Below are positions 7,201-15,685 of a stretch of DNA of 64,000 nucleotides, in pieces. Each line of letters opens with the position of its first letter. The stretch's first letter is position 1. The stretch is taken from assembly GCA_034664085.1 (NCBI GenBank), contig JAXDII010000092.1:1-64000 (forward strand). The letters are read 5' to 3'. The stretch comes from JACVRW01 sp034664085 (lineage in GTDB: Bacteria; Actinomycetota; Thermoleophilia; Solirubrobacterales; Thermoleophilaceae). A model generated the notes under the pieces. The model did no database searches. It saw only the letters and a program-made list of their open reading frames with translations, and had not been told where the DNA came from. The translations under genes were made by a program, and so were the position numbers.

Positions 7201-8850
7201 GTGCCCGTGCCCGACGAGAGCCTGGTCCGCTTCCGCCGGGTCGTGACCGCGGCGCTGGCGGAGCTGGAGAACCGGCGCCAGGAGGTCAACGACCTGAACG
7301 TCTTCCCTGTCGCCGACGGCGACACGGGCGACAACATGGCGCTGACGCTCAAGGCGGTGGTCGAGGAGCTCAACCACATGAACGGCCGTCCGCTCGACGT
7401 CACCGGGCGCGAGGAGATCGTCAGCGCCGTGGCGCGGGCCGCGCTGCTCGGCGCGCGCGGCAACTCCGGCGTGATCCTCTCCCAGATCGTGCGCGGCGCG
7501 GCCGAGGAGCTGGCGTCACGCCCGGGCGAGCTGGTGGACCCGATCCTCGTCTCCGCGGCGTTCGCGCGCGCCGCCGACGCCGCGTACGCCTCGGTGCGCG
7601 ACCCGGCCGAGGGGACCATGCTGTCGGCCGTGCGCGCGATGGCCAGCCGCGTGGCGCACGACCTCGCCCACATGGACACGCGCCGGCTCGGCCCCGACGC
7701 CACCGCCGTGGAGCAGGACGAGCTACTCGCCGAGGTGCTCGAGAACGCGCTCGAGGCCGGCAAGGAGGCCGTCGACCGCGGCCCCGAGCAGCTCGCCATC
7801 CTGCGCGAGTCCGGAGTGGTGGACGCCGGGGCCTACGGCCTCACGGTGATCCTGGCGGGCTGCCTCGCGGCGCTGCGCGGCACCGCGGCGCCTCAGCTCG
7901 AGCACCAGTACGCGCCCGCGGCGCTGCACCGGCCCGAGCACGAGTCGTCGAGCTTCCGCTACTGCACCAACTTCGCCGTCACCGGCAAGAGCCTCGAGGC
8001 CGGCCACTTCAGGCCGCTGCTCGAGGACCTCGGCGACTCGGTGCTGGTCGTCGGCGACGAACGCACCCTGCGCGTGCACGTGCACACCGACGAGCCGGCG
8101 CGCGCCGTGGCTCTCTTCGAGGAGGCCGGCGAGGTGTCGCGCTTCGACGTGGCCGACATGCATGAGCAGGTCGCGGAGCGCAGCGCGCGGCTGTCCGGCG
8201 AGGGCCCCGCGGCCGAGCAGTCGGCCTGCGCGGTCGTGGCCGTCGCCAGCGGGGCGGGGGTGAGGCGGCTGTACGAGGAGCTTGGAGTGCTGGTGGTGGA
8301 CGGCGGCGCGACCATGAACCCCTCGACCTACGAGCTGCTCGCGGGGATCCACGCGGCCCCGGGCGCCGAGGTGGTCGTCCTGCCGAACAGCCCAAACGTG
8401 ATCCTGGCCGCCGAGCGCGCCGCGGAGCTGTCGGAGAAGCCCGCCCGGGTCGTCCCCACGACCGCGCCGCAGGAGGGCCTCGCGGCGCTCCTGTCCTTCG
8501 ACCCGACCAAGGGCTCCGATGACAACGCCACGGCCGTGGGCGCGTCCGCCGAGGCGCTGCGCGTGGGCGGAGTGGCGCGCGCCGCACGCGACGACGCCCA
8601 GGGCCGCTTCACCGCGGGCGAGGCCGTCGGCTACGCGGGCGGCGAGCTGGTCGCGTGGGGCGATCCCGCCGAGACGCTCGCAGCCACGCTCGCGCAGATC
8701 GCCGACGGCGCGGAGTTGCTCACCTGCATCGCGGGCGAGCACCCGCCGCTCGACCGCGCCGGCGTGGAGGCCCGCACGCCGGCCGGCGTCGAGGTGGAGT
8801 ACCACGAGGGCGGCCAGCCCGCCTGGTGGTGGCTGCTCTGCGCGGAGTGA
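7201..8850 (+). CDS. DAK2-domain protein, YloV/FakA family
   Basis: 549-residue protein with an N-terminal DhaL (Dak2) domain whose ATP/Mg motif is FPVADGDTGDNMALTLKA. The motif LLGARGNSGVILSQI follows. A middle domain and a DegV-like C-terminal region come next, as in YloV and FakA. FakA phosphorylates exogenous fatty acids bound to a FakB partner for lipid synthesis or signalling. No fakB gene is in the window, so that role is inferred. It sits in the widespread rpmB-yloV-recG neighbourhood and overlaps recG by a GTGA junction. Confidence 0.85.
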   Translation: MPVPDESLVRFRRVVTAALAELENRRQEVNDLNVFPVADGDTGDNMALTLKAVVEELNHMNGRPLDVTGREEIVSAVARAALLGARGNSGVILSQIVRGAAEELASRPGELVDPILVSAAFARAADAAYASVRDPAEGTMLSAVRAMASRVAHDLAHMDTRRLGPDATAVEQDELLAEVLENALEAGKEAVDRGPEQLAILRESGVVDAGAYGLTVILAGCLAALRGTAAPQLEHQYAPAALHRPEHESSSFRYCTNFAVTGKSLEAGHFRPLLEDLGDSVLVVGDERTLRVHVHTDEPARAVALFEEAGEVSRFDVADMHEQVAERSARLSGEGPAAEQSACAVVAVASGAGVRRLYEELGVLVVDGGATMNPSTYELLAGIHAAPGAEVVVLPNSPNVILAAERAAELSEKPARVVPTTAPQEGLAALLSFDPTKGSDDNATAVGASAEALRVGGVARAARDDAQGRFTAGEAVGYAGGELVAWGDPAETLAATLAQIADGAELLTCIAGEHPPLDRAGVEARTPAGVEVEYHEGGQPAWWWLLCAE

Positions 8851-10943
8851 GACGCTTCGCCTCCAAAGAGCCCCTGCCCGCCGACGCGCCGGTTCGTTCC
8901 TACCCCAAGCCGAGCCTGCTGGACGAGCCGATCGACGGCCCCAAGGCGCTGGAGCGGCTGGGCATCGCGACCTGGGGCGACCTGATCGAGCACCTCCCGC
9001 ACGCCCACCGCGACCGCCGCGACGTGCGGCTGGTGGGCGAGCTGGCCGTGGGGGAGGAGGCAACCGTGGCCGTGGCGGTGCGGGGCGTGACCGTCAAGCC
9101 GATGCGCGACCGGCGTCGCAAGCGGGTGGAGGCGCGCGTCTTCGACGAGAGCGGACCGCTGCTGGCGGTCTGGTTCAACCAGCCCTGGATCGCACGCCAG
9201 CTCGGCGAGGGCTCCCAGGTGCTGCTGCACGGCAAGCTGCGCCGCCGCGGGGAGCTCTGGGTCACCGAGTTCGAGCAGTTCGGCGGGGAGGGCGGCGCGC
9301 CGGTCCACACGGTCGGCCTCGTGCCGGTCCACCCGGCCACGGAGGGCATCAGCGCGGCCAAGCTGCGCGAGCTGATGTGGGCGGCCTACCCACGCATGCT
9401 GGCGTCGGTGGAGCCGCTGCCCACGGCGCTGCGCGTGGCCGAGCGCCTGCCGGACCGCCCCGCGGCGCTGGCCGCCGTCCACTTCCCGGACCGCGAGGAG
9501 GACGAGCAGGGCGCCCGGCGCCGGCTCGCCTTCGAGGAGCTGTTCCTGCTCCAGCTCGCGGTGGCCGGCCGGCGGCGCGCCCGCCGCGAGGGCCGCCGCG
9601 CGCGCCCCCTGGCCGCGCGCGGGGTGGTGGTGGACCGCTGGCGCTGGTCGCTGCCGTTCGAGCTGACCGAGGACCAGGTGTCCGCGATGGGCGAGATCGA
9701 CACGGACCTGGCGCGCGAGCGGCCGATGCAGCGGCTGCTGATGGGCGAGGTGGGGGCGGGCAAGACGGTGATCGCCCTGGAGGCGATGCTGCGCGCCGTG
9801 GAGAACGGCGCCCAGGCCGTCCTGATGGCGCCCACGGAGACCCTCGCCGAGCAGCACCACCGCACGCTCGACTCTCTGCTCGGCGGCGCGATCTCGCTGG
9901 AGCTGCTGACCGGGTCCACGACCGCGGCGCGCCGGCGCGACCTGCTCGGCAGGCTGGCGGACGGCCAGCTCCAGCTCGTGGTGGGAACGCACGCCCTGAT
10001 CGAAGAGCCGGTGGAGTTCCGCGACCTCGCGGTGGTCGTCGTCGACGAGCAGCACCGCTTCGGCGTGCGCCAGCGGGCGGCGCTGGACGCCAAGGCGCCC
10101 GCCGGGCTGGTGCCGCACTCGCTGCACATGACCGCCACGCCGATCCCGCGCACGCTGTCGCTCACTGCGTACGGGGACCTCGACGCCACCGTGCTGCGCC
10201 AGCTGCCCCGTGGCCGCCAGCCGGTCGAGACGTTCGTGGTGGACGGCGCCCGCGCCCGCGCTCGCGCCTACGAGCGCATCCGCGAGGAGATCCGCGCCGG
10301 GCGGCAGTGCTTCGTCGTCTGTCCCCTGGTCGAGGAGTCCGAGACGCTCCAGGCCAAGGCGGCCACGGTGGAGTTCGAGCGGCTGCGGACCACCGAGTTC
10401 AAGGGCCTGCGGGTCGAGCTCATCCATGGCCAGCTGCCGGCCAAGCAGAAGACAGCGGCCATGGAGTCCTTCGCGCGCGGCGAGGCCGACGTCCTGGTCG
10501 CCACCAGCGTGATCGAGGTGGGGATCGACGTGCCGAACGCCACGGTCATGCTGATCGAGGCGGCGGAGCGCTACGGCCTCTCCCAGCTGCACCAGCTGCG
10601 CGGGCGGGTCGGGCGCGGCGAGCACCCGTCGGTCTGCATCCTGTTCGGCGATCCGAAGCTGCCCCGGCTCGAGGCGATCGCGGGGGAGCGCGACGGCTTC
10701 CGGCTCGCCGAGGTCGATCTGGAGCTGCGCGGGGCGGGCGACGTGCTCGGCACGCGCCAGCACGGGCTGCCCGAGTTCCGTGTGGCGCGGCTGCCCGAGG
10801 ACACGGAGCTGCTGGTGCGCGCCCGCGACCGCGCCGACGCGATCCTGATCGACGACCCTCGCCTGGAGTCGCCCGAGCACGCGCTCCTGCGCGAGGCCGT
10901 GGTGGCGCGCTTCGGGTCCGAGCTCGACCCGATCCCGGCATGA
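8847..10943 (+). CDS. recG: ATP-dependent DNA helicase RecG
   Basis: Remodels stalled replication forks and Holliday junctions by fork regression. Of its 698 aa, the first 230 or so form the wedge/OB domain. Helicase motifs follow: MGEVGAGKTVIALEA (Walker A, near residue 300), VVVDEQHRFGVRQR (motif II, near 400), TATPIPRTLSLTAYGDLD, and QLRGRVGRGEHPS (motif VI). I start it at the GTG overlapping the previous stop, which gives RRFASKEPLPADAP. Frames reaching further upstream lie inside the DAK2 gene and are not credible. Confidence 0.94.
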   Translation: MRRFASKEPLPADAPVRSYPKPSLLDEPIDGPKALERLGIATWGDLIEHLPHAHRDRRDVRLVGELAVGEEATVAVAVRGVTVKPMRDRRRKRVEARVFDESGPLLAVWFNQPWIARQLGEGSQVLLHGKLRRRGELWVTEFEQFGGEGGAPVHTVGLVPVHPATEGISAAKLRELMWAAYPRMLASVEPLPTALRVAERLPDRPAALAAVHFPDREEDEQGARRRLAFEELFLLQLAVAGRRRARREGRRARPLAARGVVVDRWRWSLPFELTEDQVSAMGEIDTDLARERPMQRLLMGEVGAGKTVIALEAMLRAVENGAQAVLMAPTETLAEQHHRTLDSLLGGAISLELLTGSTTAARRRDLLGRLADGQLQLVVGTHALIEEPVEFRDLAVVVVDEQHRFGVRQRAALDAKAPAGLVPHSLHMTATPIPRTLSLTAYGDLDATVLRQLPRGRQPVETFVVDGARARARAYERIREEIRAGRQCFVVCPLVEESETLQAKAATVEFERLRTTEFKGLRVELIHGQLPAKQKTAAMESFARGEADVLVATSVIEVGIDVPNATVMLIEAAERYGLSQLHQLRGRVGRGEHPSVCILFGDPKLPRLEAIAGERDGFRLAEVDLELRGAGDVLGTRQHGLPEFRVARLPEDTELLVRARDRADAILIDDPRLESPEHALLREAVVARFGSELDPIPA

Positions 10944-11461
10944 GGGTCGTCGCCGGCACGTTCAAGGGGCGGCGCCTCCAGGCTCCGCGAGGCACGGGCA
11001 CCCGGCCGACTGCGGACCGCGTCCGCGAAGCGCTCTTCTCGATGCTCGGCGCCGTGGAGGGCGCGCGCGTCCTGGACCTCTACGCCGGTTCCGGAGCGCT
11101 CGGCATCGAGGCGCTGTCGCGCGGCGCGGAGTCCGCGCTGTTCGTCGAGCACGACGCTCGCGCGGCCGCGGCGATCGAGCGCAACCTGGCCGCGGTGGGC
11201 GTGGACGCGTCCGTCGTCAGACAGGATGTCGTGCGTTTTCTGGGCCGTTCTGAGGGCACCTTCGACCTCGTGTTCTGCGACCCCCCATATGATTCGGCTT
11301 CCCGTCTGGCCGGGCCGCTCGCCGAGCGCCTGCCGGCGCTCACCGACCAACGTTCTCGAATCGTGACCGAATCCGACAAGCGCAGCCCGCTCGAGCTCCC
11401 CTTCCCGCTCCTCACCGAGCGGGTCTACGGCGACACGCGCATCGCGATCCATGGCCGCTGA
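10940..11461 (+). CDS. rsmD: 16S rRNA (guanine966-N2)-methyltransferase RsmD
   Basis: SAM-dependent methyltransferase acting on G966 of 16S rRNA in the assembled 30S subunit. Motif I is LDLYAGSGALGIEALSRGA and the catalytic motif IV is FCDPPYD. The start RVVAGTFKGRRLQAPRG is characteristic. 173 aa. ATGA overlap with recG upstream; its end overlaps coaD by 11 bases. The rsmD-coaD pair is conserved across bacteria. Confidence 0.94.
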   Translation: MRVVAGTFKGRRLQAPRGTGTRPTADRVREALFSMLGAVEGARVLDLYAGSGALGIEALSRGAESALFVEHDARAAAAIERNLAAVGVDASVVRQDVVRFLGRSEGTFDLVFCDPPYDSASRLAGPLAERLPALTDQRSRIVTESDKRSPLELPFPLLTERVYGDTRIAIHGR

Positions 11462-11954
11462 GCCGAGGGGCGGCACGGCCGTCTGCCCGGGGTCCTACGA
11501 CCCGATCACGATGGGGCACCTCGACATCATCGGGAGGGCCGCGAACGTGTTCGACACCGTCATCGTGGGTGTCGTCAACCAGCCGGTGCGCAAGCAGAAG
11601 ACGCTCTTCGACGCCGCCGAGCGGGTCTCGTTCATCGAGGAGCAGGTGGCGGAATACCCGCATGTGCAGGTAAAACCCTTTGATACGCTCCTCGTCGACT
11701 TCGCCCGTGAGCATGGGGCCAAGGCCATCGTCAAGGGATTGCGGGCGATCTCGGACTTCGAGTACGAGTTCGAGATGAACCAGCTGAACCGGAAGATGGC
11801 GCCCGATATCGAAAGCATGTACTTCATGGCCGCCCCACAGTTCAGCTTCCTGAGCTCGAGCGGAGTCAAGGAATTGGCCATGTTCGGGGGCGACATGAGC
11901 GGGCTGGTGCCGGACCGGGTTGCGGCTCGGTTGAAGGAAGAACTGCAGCGGTGA
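11451..11954 (+). CDS. coaD: Phosphopantetheine adenylyltransferase
   Basis: Penultimate step of coenzyme A synthesis: 4'-phosphopantetheine plus ATP gives dephospho-CoA. Nucleotidyltransferase motif PGSYDPITMGHLDII near the N-terminus, then KGLRAISDFEYEFEMNQLN and a C-terminal SSSGVKELA. 167 aa, slightly longer than E. coli CoaD because of about eight extra residues at the N-terminus. Overlaps rsmD. Confidence 0.95.
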   Translation: MAAEPRGGTAVCPGSYDPITMGHLDIIGRAANVFDTVIVGVVNQPVRKQKTLFDAAERVSFIEEQVAEYPHVQVKPFDTLLVDFAREHGAKAIVKGLRAISDFEYEFEMNQLNRKMAPDIESMYFMAAPQFSFLSSSGVKELAMFGGDMSGLVPDRVAARLKEELQR

Positions 11955-11972
11955 AGAACTGAGGAAGCGCCC

Positions 11973-12434
11973 ATGGACGTTCTCGTCCTAATCGACAAGC
12001 TCGACGACACAATCCATAACGCCAAGCCCGTTCCGTTGACGGATCAGGTGCGTGTCGACAAAGAAGAGGTCTACGACATCCTTGACCAGATGCGCGCGAC
12101 GATCCCTGAGGAGATCAAGCAAGCGCGTTGGATCGTCAAGGAGCGCCAGGAGATGCTGGCCGAGGCCAAGCGCGAGGCTGAGCGCGTCATCAAGGAAGCC
12201 CGCGACGAGCAGGCCCGCCTGATCTCCGAGGAGGAGATCGTCAAGCAGGCCGAGCGCCAGGCCGACGAGATCATCGAGGACGCCCGCGCACGCGAGCGCG
12301 AGATCCGGCTCGGCGCGGAGGACTACGCGGACGACATCCTCAACACGCTCGAGGTCAACCTGACGAAGTTCACCGCTGCCGTGCAGCGCGGGCGCGACAG
12401 GCTGCAGGGCCGCGAAGAGGCCGAGGTCGGCTAG
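11973..12434 (+). CDS. SepIVA/DivIVA-like coiled-coil protein
   Basis: 153 residues, mostly one long charged coiled coil (residues about 45-125) with repeated A-E-R and E-D-A-R segments. The N-terminal 40 residues (LVLIDKLDDTIHNAKPVPLT) resemble those of the mycobacterial septation factor SepIVA (Rv2927c family), which lies in a related neighbourhood near coaD and rsmD. It is shorter than the mycobacterial protein. A role in division or polar growth is inferred from family and position. Preceded by GAGGAAG, a reasonable ribosome binding site. Confidence 0.7.
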   Translation: MDVLVLIDKLDDTIHNAKPVPLTDQVRVDKEEVYDILDQMRATIPEEIKQARWIVKERQEMLAEAKREAERVIKEARDEQARLISEEEIVKQAERQADEIIEDARAREREIRLGAEDYADDILNTLEVNLTKFTAAVQRGRDRLQGREEAEVG

Positions 12435-12440
12435 ACCCCG

Positions 12441-12839
12441 ATGGGCTCCACGGGCCGTTGCCTGTGCGGAGCCGTGGCGTTCGAGGTCGACGGTCCGCTG
12501 CGCGATGTGCTGATCTGCCATTGCGTGGAGTGCCGGCGCTGGCACGGCCACGTGTGCGCCGCCACCGCCGCGCGGCGAGAGCAGCTGCGCTTCGTGGCGG
12601 ACGCGGGGCTGCGCTGGATCGACAGCCCGCAGAGCGACGCGCACGCACGCCGCGGCTTCTGTGGCGAGTGCGGGTCGAGCCTGTTCTGGGACGCGCCGGA
12701 CCGCCAGACGATCAGCATCGCGGCCGGGACGCTCGATGCGCCGACGGGGCTGAGCACGGTGGCGCAGGTGCACACCGCCCAGGCGGGCGACTACTACGAG
12801 GTCGACGCGGGCCTGGAGCGCTTCGAGGGTCCCTCGTAG
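12441..12839 (+). CDS. GFA/CENP-V family zinc protein
   Basis: 132-residue member of the glutathione-dependent formaldehyde-activating (GFA) family. Metal-binding cysteines are visible as GRCLCGAV, CHCVECRRWHG and FCGECGSSLFW. The GFA name comes from one studied member. Most actinobacteria make mycothiol, not glutathione, so the thiol substrate here is unknown. It starts 6 bases after the SepIVA-like gene and is probably co-transcribed. Confidence 0.85.
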   Translation: MGSTGRCLCGAVAFEVDGPLRDVLICHCVECRRWHGHVCAATAARREQLRFVADAGLRWIDSPQSDAHARRGFCGECGSSLFWDAPDRQTISIAAGTLDAPTGLSTVAQVHTAQAGDYYEVDAGLERFEGPS

Positions 12840-12843
12840 AAGC

Positions 12844-12849
12844 TAGCCT
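12844..12849 (+). promoter_or_regulatory. Candidate -10 (TAGCCT) for the glyoxalase-like gene
   Basis: TAGCCT, 8 bases before ATG 12858, with no Shine-Dalgarno sequence between. Confidence 0.5.
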
Positions 12850-12857
12850 GACGCGCC

Positions 12858-13241
12858 ATGCCCGCCTATCTCCACACCTGCTACCGCATCGGCGACATCG
12901 ACCGCTCGGTCGCCTTCTACGAGACGCTCGGCTTCCACGAGACGGGGCGCATGGCCATCGGCGACGAGGCCACCAACGTGTTCATGAACCTGCCCGGCCA
13001 GGATCCCGTGCTGGAGCTGACCTACAACCACGGCGTCGACTCGTACGACCTCGGGACCGGCTACAACCACATCGCGCTCGCCGTCGAGGACCTGGACGGC
13101 ACGCTCGAGGGACTGGCCGGCAACGGCATCGAGCCGGAGAAGCCGCCGTACCGTCCGGGCGGCCGCACGGAGGGCTCGCGCATCGCGTTCGTGCGCGACC
13201 CCGACGGCTACCGCGTCGAGCTCGTCGAGCGCTCCGCCTGA
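12858..13241 (+). CDS. Glyoxalase I-like VOC protein
   Basis: 127-residue vicinal-oxygen-chelate protein with two beta-alpha-beta-beta-beta modules. Likely metal ligands are the His in YLHTCYRI, the Glu in LELTYN, the His in GYNHIALAV and the Glu in YRVELVE. These match the His/Glu/His/Glu set of lactoylglutathione lyase. It probably detoxifies methylglyoxal, though the thiol cofactor in this lineage is uncertain. A leaderless promoter precedes it. Confidence 0.85.
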   Translation: MPAYLHTCYRIGDIDRSVAFYETLGFHETGRMAIGDEATNVFMNLPGQDPVLELTYNHGVDSYDLGTGYNHIALAVEDLDGTLEGLAGNGIEPEKPPYRPGGRTEGSRIAFVRDPDGYRVELVERSA

Positions 13242-13280
13242 GCGGCCCGGCGGCGGGCCGATCCGCCGCCGACCCGGCGC

Positions 13281-13286
13281 TACCCT
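13281..13286 (+). promoter_or_regulatory. Candidate -10 (TACCCT) for yceD
   Basis: TACCCT, 6 bases before ATG 13293. Confidence 0.5.
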
Positions 13287-13292
13287 CGAAAC

Positions 13293-13808
13293 ATGGGCGC
13301 GAGCACCGACACATTCGACATCGGCCAGCTCAGACTGTCGTCCGGCGAAGGCCGCCGGCTCGACCTGGAGGTCCCCGTCGACGACCTCGACTTCGGCGGG
13401 CAGCGCTACGCCGTGGCGAGCGGCCAGGTCGACGCCGTCGTCGACGTTGCGCGCACCGCCAGCAGCGGCTACTCGCTGCGCCTGCGTTTCGACACGGCGC
13501 TGGAGGGCCCGTGCATGCGCTGCCTAGAGGGCGCCGGCCATGAGTTGAGCGTCGACTCGCGCGAGGTCGACCAGCCCGGCGGCGGCGAGGAGCTCAGCTC
13601 GCCGTACCTGGACGAGAACGAGCTCGACGTGCGCGCGTGGGCGCGCGACGCGCTCGCCCTGGCGCTGCCGACCCAGATCGTCTGCAGCGCCGAGTGCCTC
13701 GGCCTCTGCGCCGTATGCGGCGAGAACCTCAACCGCGCCCCCGACCACGCGCACGAGAGCGAGCCCGACCCGCGGTGGGCGGCGCTGCGCGAGCTGAAGC
13801 TCGATTGA
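13293..13808 (+). CDS. YceD/DUF177 family protein
   Basis: 171 residues with a CMRC pair in the middle and a C-terminal cysteine cluster (CSAECLGLCAVCGENLN), the usual DUF177 pattern. Family members sit next to rpmF and are linked to 23S rRNA accumulation in bacteria and plastids. Here rpmF is also next, although a 385-base repeat-filled gap separates the two. Preceded by a TACCCT -10 at leaderless spacing. Confidence 0.85.
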   Translation: MGASTDTFDIGQLRLSSGEGRRLDLEVPVDDLDFGGQRYAVASGQVDAVVDVARTASSGYSLRLRFDTALEGPCMRCLEGAGHELSVDSREVDQPGGGEELSSPYLDENELDVRAWARDALALALPTQIVCSAECLGLCAVCGENLNRAPDHAHESEPDPRWAALRELKLD

Positions 13809-13833
13809 TGGAGACCATCCGGGGATGGCATCC

Positions 13834-14100
13834 GGGGGCTCGCGCCCCCGGGCCCCCGCTGATTCCTGGCCGGCCGGCTGCGGCGCCAGGGGGCTCGCGC
13901 CCCCGGGCCCCCGCTGATGCCTGGCCGGCCGGCTGCGGCGCCAGGGGGGCTCGCGCCCCCGGGCCCCTGCTGACTTCTGGCCGGCCGGCTGCGGCGCCAG
14001 GGGGCTCGCGCCCCCGGGCCCCTGCTGACTTCTGGCCGGCCGGCTGCGGCGCCAGGGGGCTCGCGCCCCCGGGCCCCCGCTGATTCCTGGCCGGTTTCCT
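13834..14100 (+). repeat. Tandem array of five 55-bp GC-rich units (locus B)
   Basis: Five direct repeats begin at 13834, 13889, 13945, 14000 and 14055. The period is 55 bp, with one extra G before the third unit. Each opens with the hairpin GGGGGCTCGCGCCCCC, then GGGCCCC(C/T)GCTGA, a variable TTCC/TGCC/CTTC, TGGCCGGCCGG and CTGCGGCGCCA. The last unit ends in CTGGCCGGTTT, the same edge as loci A and C. The array starts 25 bases after the yceD stop, in the direction of that gene. A 55-bp period shifts frame at every unit, so it cannot be a coding repeat. It may terminate transcription. Confidence 0.92.
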
Positions 14101-14178
14101 GGTCGTGCAGGGCCCCCGGCCCCGGCGCACCCGGCCGCCCCCGGCGGCTAGCGCCGGCCGCTGCCCACCCCGCGCCGC

Positions 14179-14184
14179 TACACT
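14179..14184 (+). promoter_or_regulatory. Candidate -10 (TACACT) for rpmF
   Basis: TACACT, 9 bases before ATG 14194, placing a fresh start of transcription after the repeat array. Confidence 0.5.
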
Positions 14185-14193
14185 CACCCGCCG

Positions 14194-14391
14194 ATGGCCG
14201 TCCCAAAGCAGAGACAGTCGCATTCGCGGACGCACAAGCGCCGCTCCCAGCACAAGATCACGGTTCCCAGCCTGAGCCACTGCCCGCGCTGCCACGAGCC
14301 GCGCCTGCCGCACCGGGTCTGTCCCAGCTGCGGTACCTACGCGGGCCGTGAAGTGATCGTGCAGCAGCCTGGCACGCTCGACGACGAGTAG
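14194..14391 (+). CDS. rpmF: 50S ribosomal protein L32
   Basis: 65-residue L32 with the usual AVPKQRQSHSRTHKRRS start and zinc ribbon formed by CPRC and CPSC. It heads the classical rpmF-plsX-acpP group that links ribosome and fatty-acid synthesis genes. A TACACT -10 lies 9 bases before the ATG. The tail is acidic (GTLDDE). Confidence 0.95.
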   Translation: MAVPKQRQSHSRTHKRRSQHKITVPSLSHCPRCHEPRLPHRVCPSCGTYAGREVIVQQPGTLDDE

Positions 14392-14397
14392 CGCACC

Positions 14398-15417
14398 GTG
14401 ATCGCGGTCGACGCGAACGGAGCCGACCAGGGGCCCGGCGCCGTCGCGGAAGGCGTGCGTCGCTCCGGGGTTTCCGTGCTGTTGTTCGGTCCGCGCGTCG
14501 AGCTGCTCGGCGCCGGAGAGCGCGCCGAGCTCGTCGACGCACCCGAGACGATCAAGGCCGGCGACGAGCCCGTCGCGGCCGTACGCTCGCGCCGCGAGGC
14601 CTCGATCGTCCAGGCCGCCGCCGCGGTCGGCGCGGGCCGGGCCGACGCGCTCGTTTCCGCCGGCTCGACCGGACCCACCCTGGCGGCCGGCACCGTCTCG
14701 ATCAAGCGCATCCGCGGCGTCTTCCGCCCGGCGCTCGCCGTTCTGCTGCCCGTGCCGGACGGCCCGGTGCTGCTGCTGGACGCCGGCGCCAGCGTCCAGG
14801 CGCGTCCCGAGCACCTCGTGCAGTTCGCCTACATGGGCGCCTGCTTCATGCAGGCCTGCGTGGGCATCGAGCGCCCGCGCGTGGGCCTGCTCTCGGTTGG
14901 CGAGGAGTCCGGCAAGGGCACGCCCGAGGTGCTCGCCGCGCACGACCGTCTCGCCGAGGGCGGCCTGGACTTCGCCGGCAACGTCGAGGGCTTCGACCTC
15001 CCGCGCGCCAACGTGGACGTGGTCGTGGCCGACGGCTTCACGGGCAACGTCGCTCTCAAGGTGCTCGAGGCGACCGTCAAGTCGCTCACCACCGCGATCG
15101 GAACCCGCGTGCGCTCAGGTCCGGTCTCCAGCCTGGGCGGCCTGCTGATCCGCGGCAAGCTGCGCGGCCTGCGCGACGAGCTCGACCCGGAAGGCGTGGG
15201 TGGCGCGATCCTGCTCGGACTGCGCAAACCTGTGGTCGTGGCGCACGGCAGCTTCGGACCGAGGGGCATCGAGAGCGCCGTCCGGCTGGCGCACCGGGCC
15301 GTCGAGGAGGACATGGTCGGACGCACCGCCGAGGCGCTCCAGGCGGCCGGGGCCTTGCGGTCCGCACCCGCTGGTAGCGTCGTCAGCGCGACGTCCCAGA
15401 CGTCGAGCGACGCCTAG
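14398..15417 (+). CDS. plsX: Phosphate acyltransferase PlsX
   Basis: Makes acyl-phosphate from acyl-ACP and phosphate, the first step of phospholipid synthesis in most bacteria. 339 aa. Motifs: IAVDANGADQGPGAV at the start (family usually MGGD), ALVSAGSTGPTLAAG in the active-site loop, and VADGFTGNVALKVLEA. The first motif reads NGAD where GGD is usual, a small deviation. GTG start 6 bases after rpmF. Confidence 0.92.
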   Translation: MIAVDANGADQGPGAVAEGVRRSGVSVLLFGPRVELLGAGERAELVDAPETIKAGDEPVAAVRSRREASIVQAAAAVGAGRADALVSAGSTGPTLAAGTVSIKRIRGVFRPALAVLLPVPDGPVLLLDAGASVQARPEHLVQFAYMGACFMQACVGIERPRVGLLSVGEESGKGTPEVLAAHDRLAEGGLDFAGNVEGFDLPRANVDVVVADGFTGNVALKVLEATVKSLTTAIGTRVRSGPVSSLGGLLIRGKLRGLRDELDPEGVGGAILLGLRKPVVVAHGSFGPRGIESAVRLAHRAVEEDMVGRTAEALQAAGALRSAPAGSVVSATSQTSSDA

Positions 15418-15436
15418 CCGCAAGAGGGAACAAGCG

Positions 15437-15685
15437 ATGGAACGAGACGAGGTCCTCGACCGCATTCGTGAGCACCTGGCCACCGAACTGGAGGTGGATC
15501 CCGGTCGCATCGAGGAGGGCACGCGCTTCAGGGAGGACCTCGAGGCCGACTCGCTCGATCTGGTCGAGCTGGTCGTCGAGCTCGAGGACAGCTACGGGGT
15601 GCGCATCCCCGACGAGGCGGCCGTGAAGATCCTGACCGTCGGCCAGGCAGCGGACTTCGTCGCCGCCCATGCCGCGGAGATGTAG
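15437..15685 (+). CDS. acpP: Acyl carrier protein
   Basis: 82-residue acidic four-helix carrier of growing fatty-acyl chains. The serine that takes 4'-phosphopantetheine is in LEADSLDLVELV. The rest (GVRIPDEAAVKILTVGQA) is typical. Start supported by AGAGGGA upstream. It overlaps the rnc start by a single base (the G of TAG/GTG). Confidence 0.95.
   Translation: MERDEVLDRIREHLATELEVDPGRIEEGTRFREDLEADSLDLVELVVELEDSYGVRIPDEAAVKILTVGQAADFVAAHAAEM

Noticed and set aside
8519..11461. A 980-residue plus-strand frame spanning recG and rsmD
   Set aside because: It is in the wrong frame for recG and shows no motifs until it joins the true rsmD frame.
13834..14100. Classical Rho-independent terminators
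   Set aside because: The hairpins are strong but lack a run of T after the stem, so they cannot be called intrinsic terminators on sequence alone.
13809..14105. Long Gly/Arg/Pro/Ala-rich open frames across the tandem repeat
   Set aside because: They arise because GC-rich DNA lacks stops. The 55-bp period changes frame at each unit and there is no start signal.
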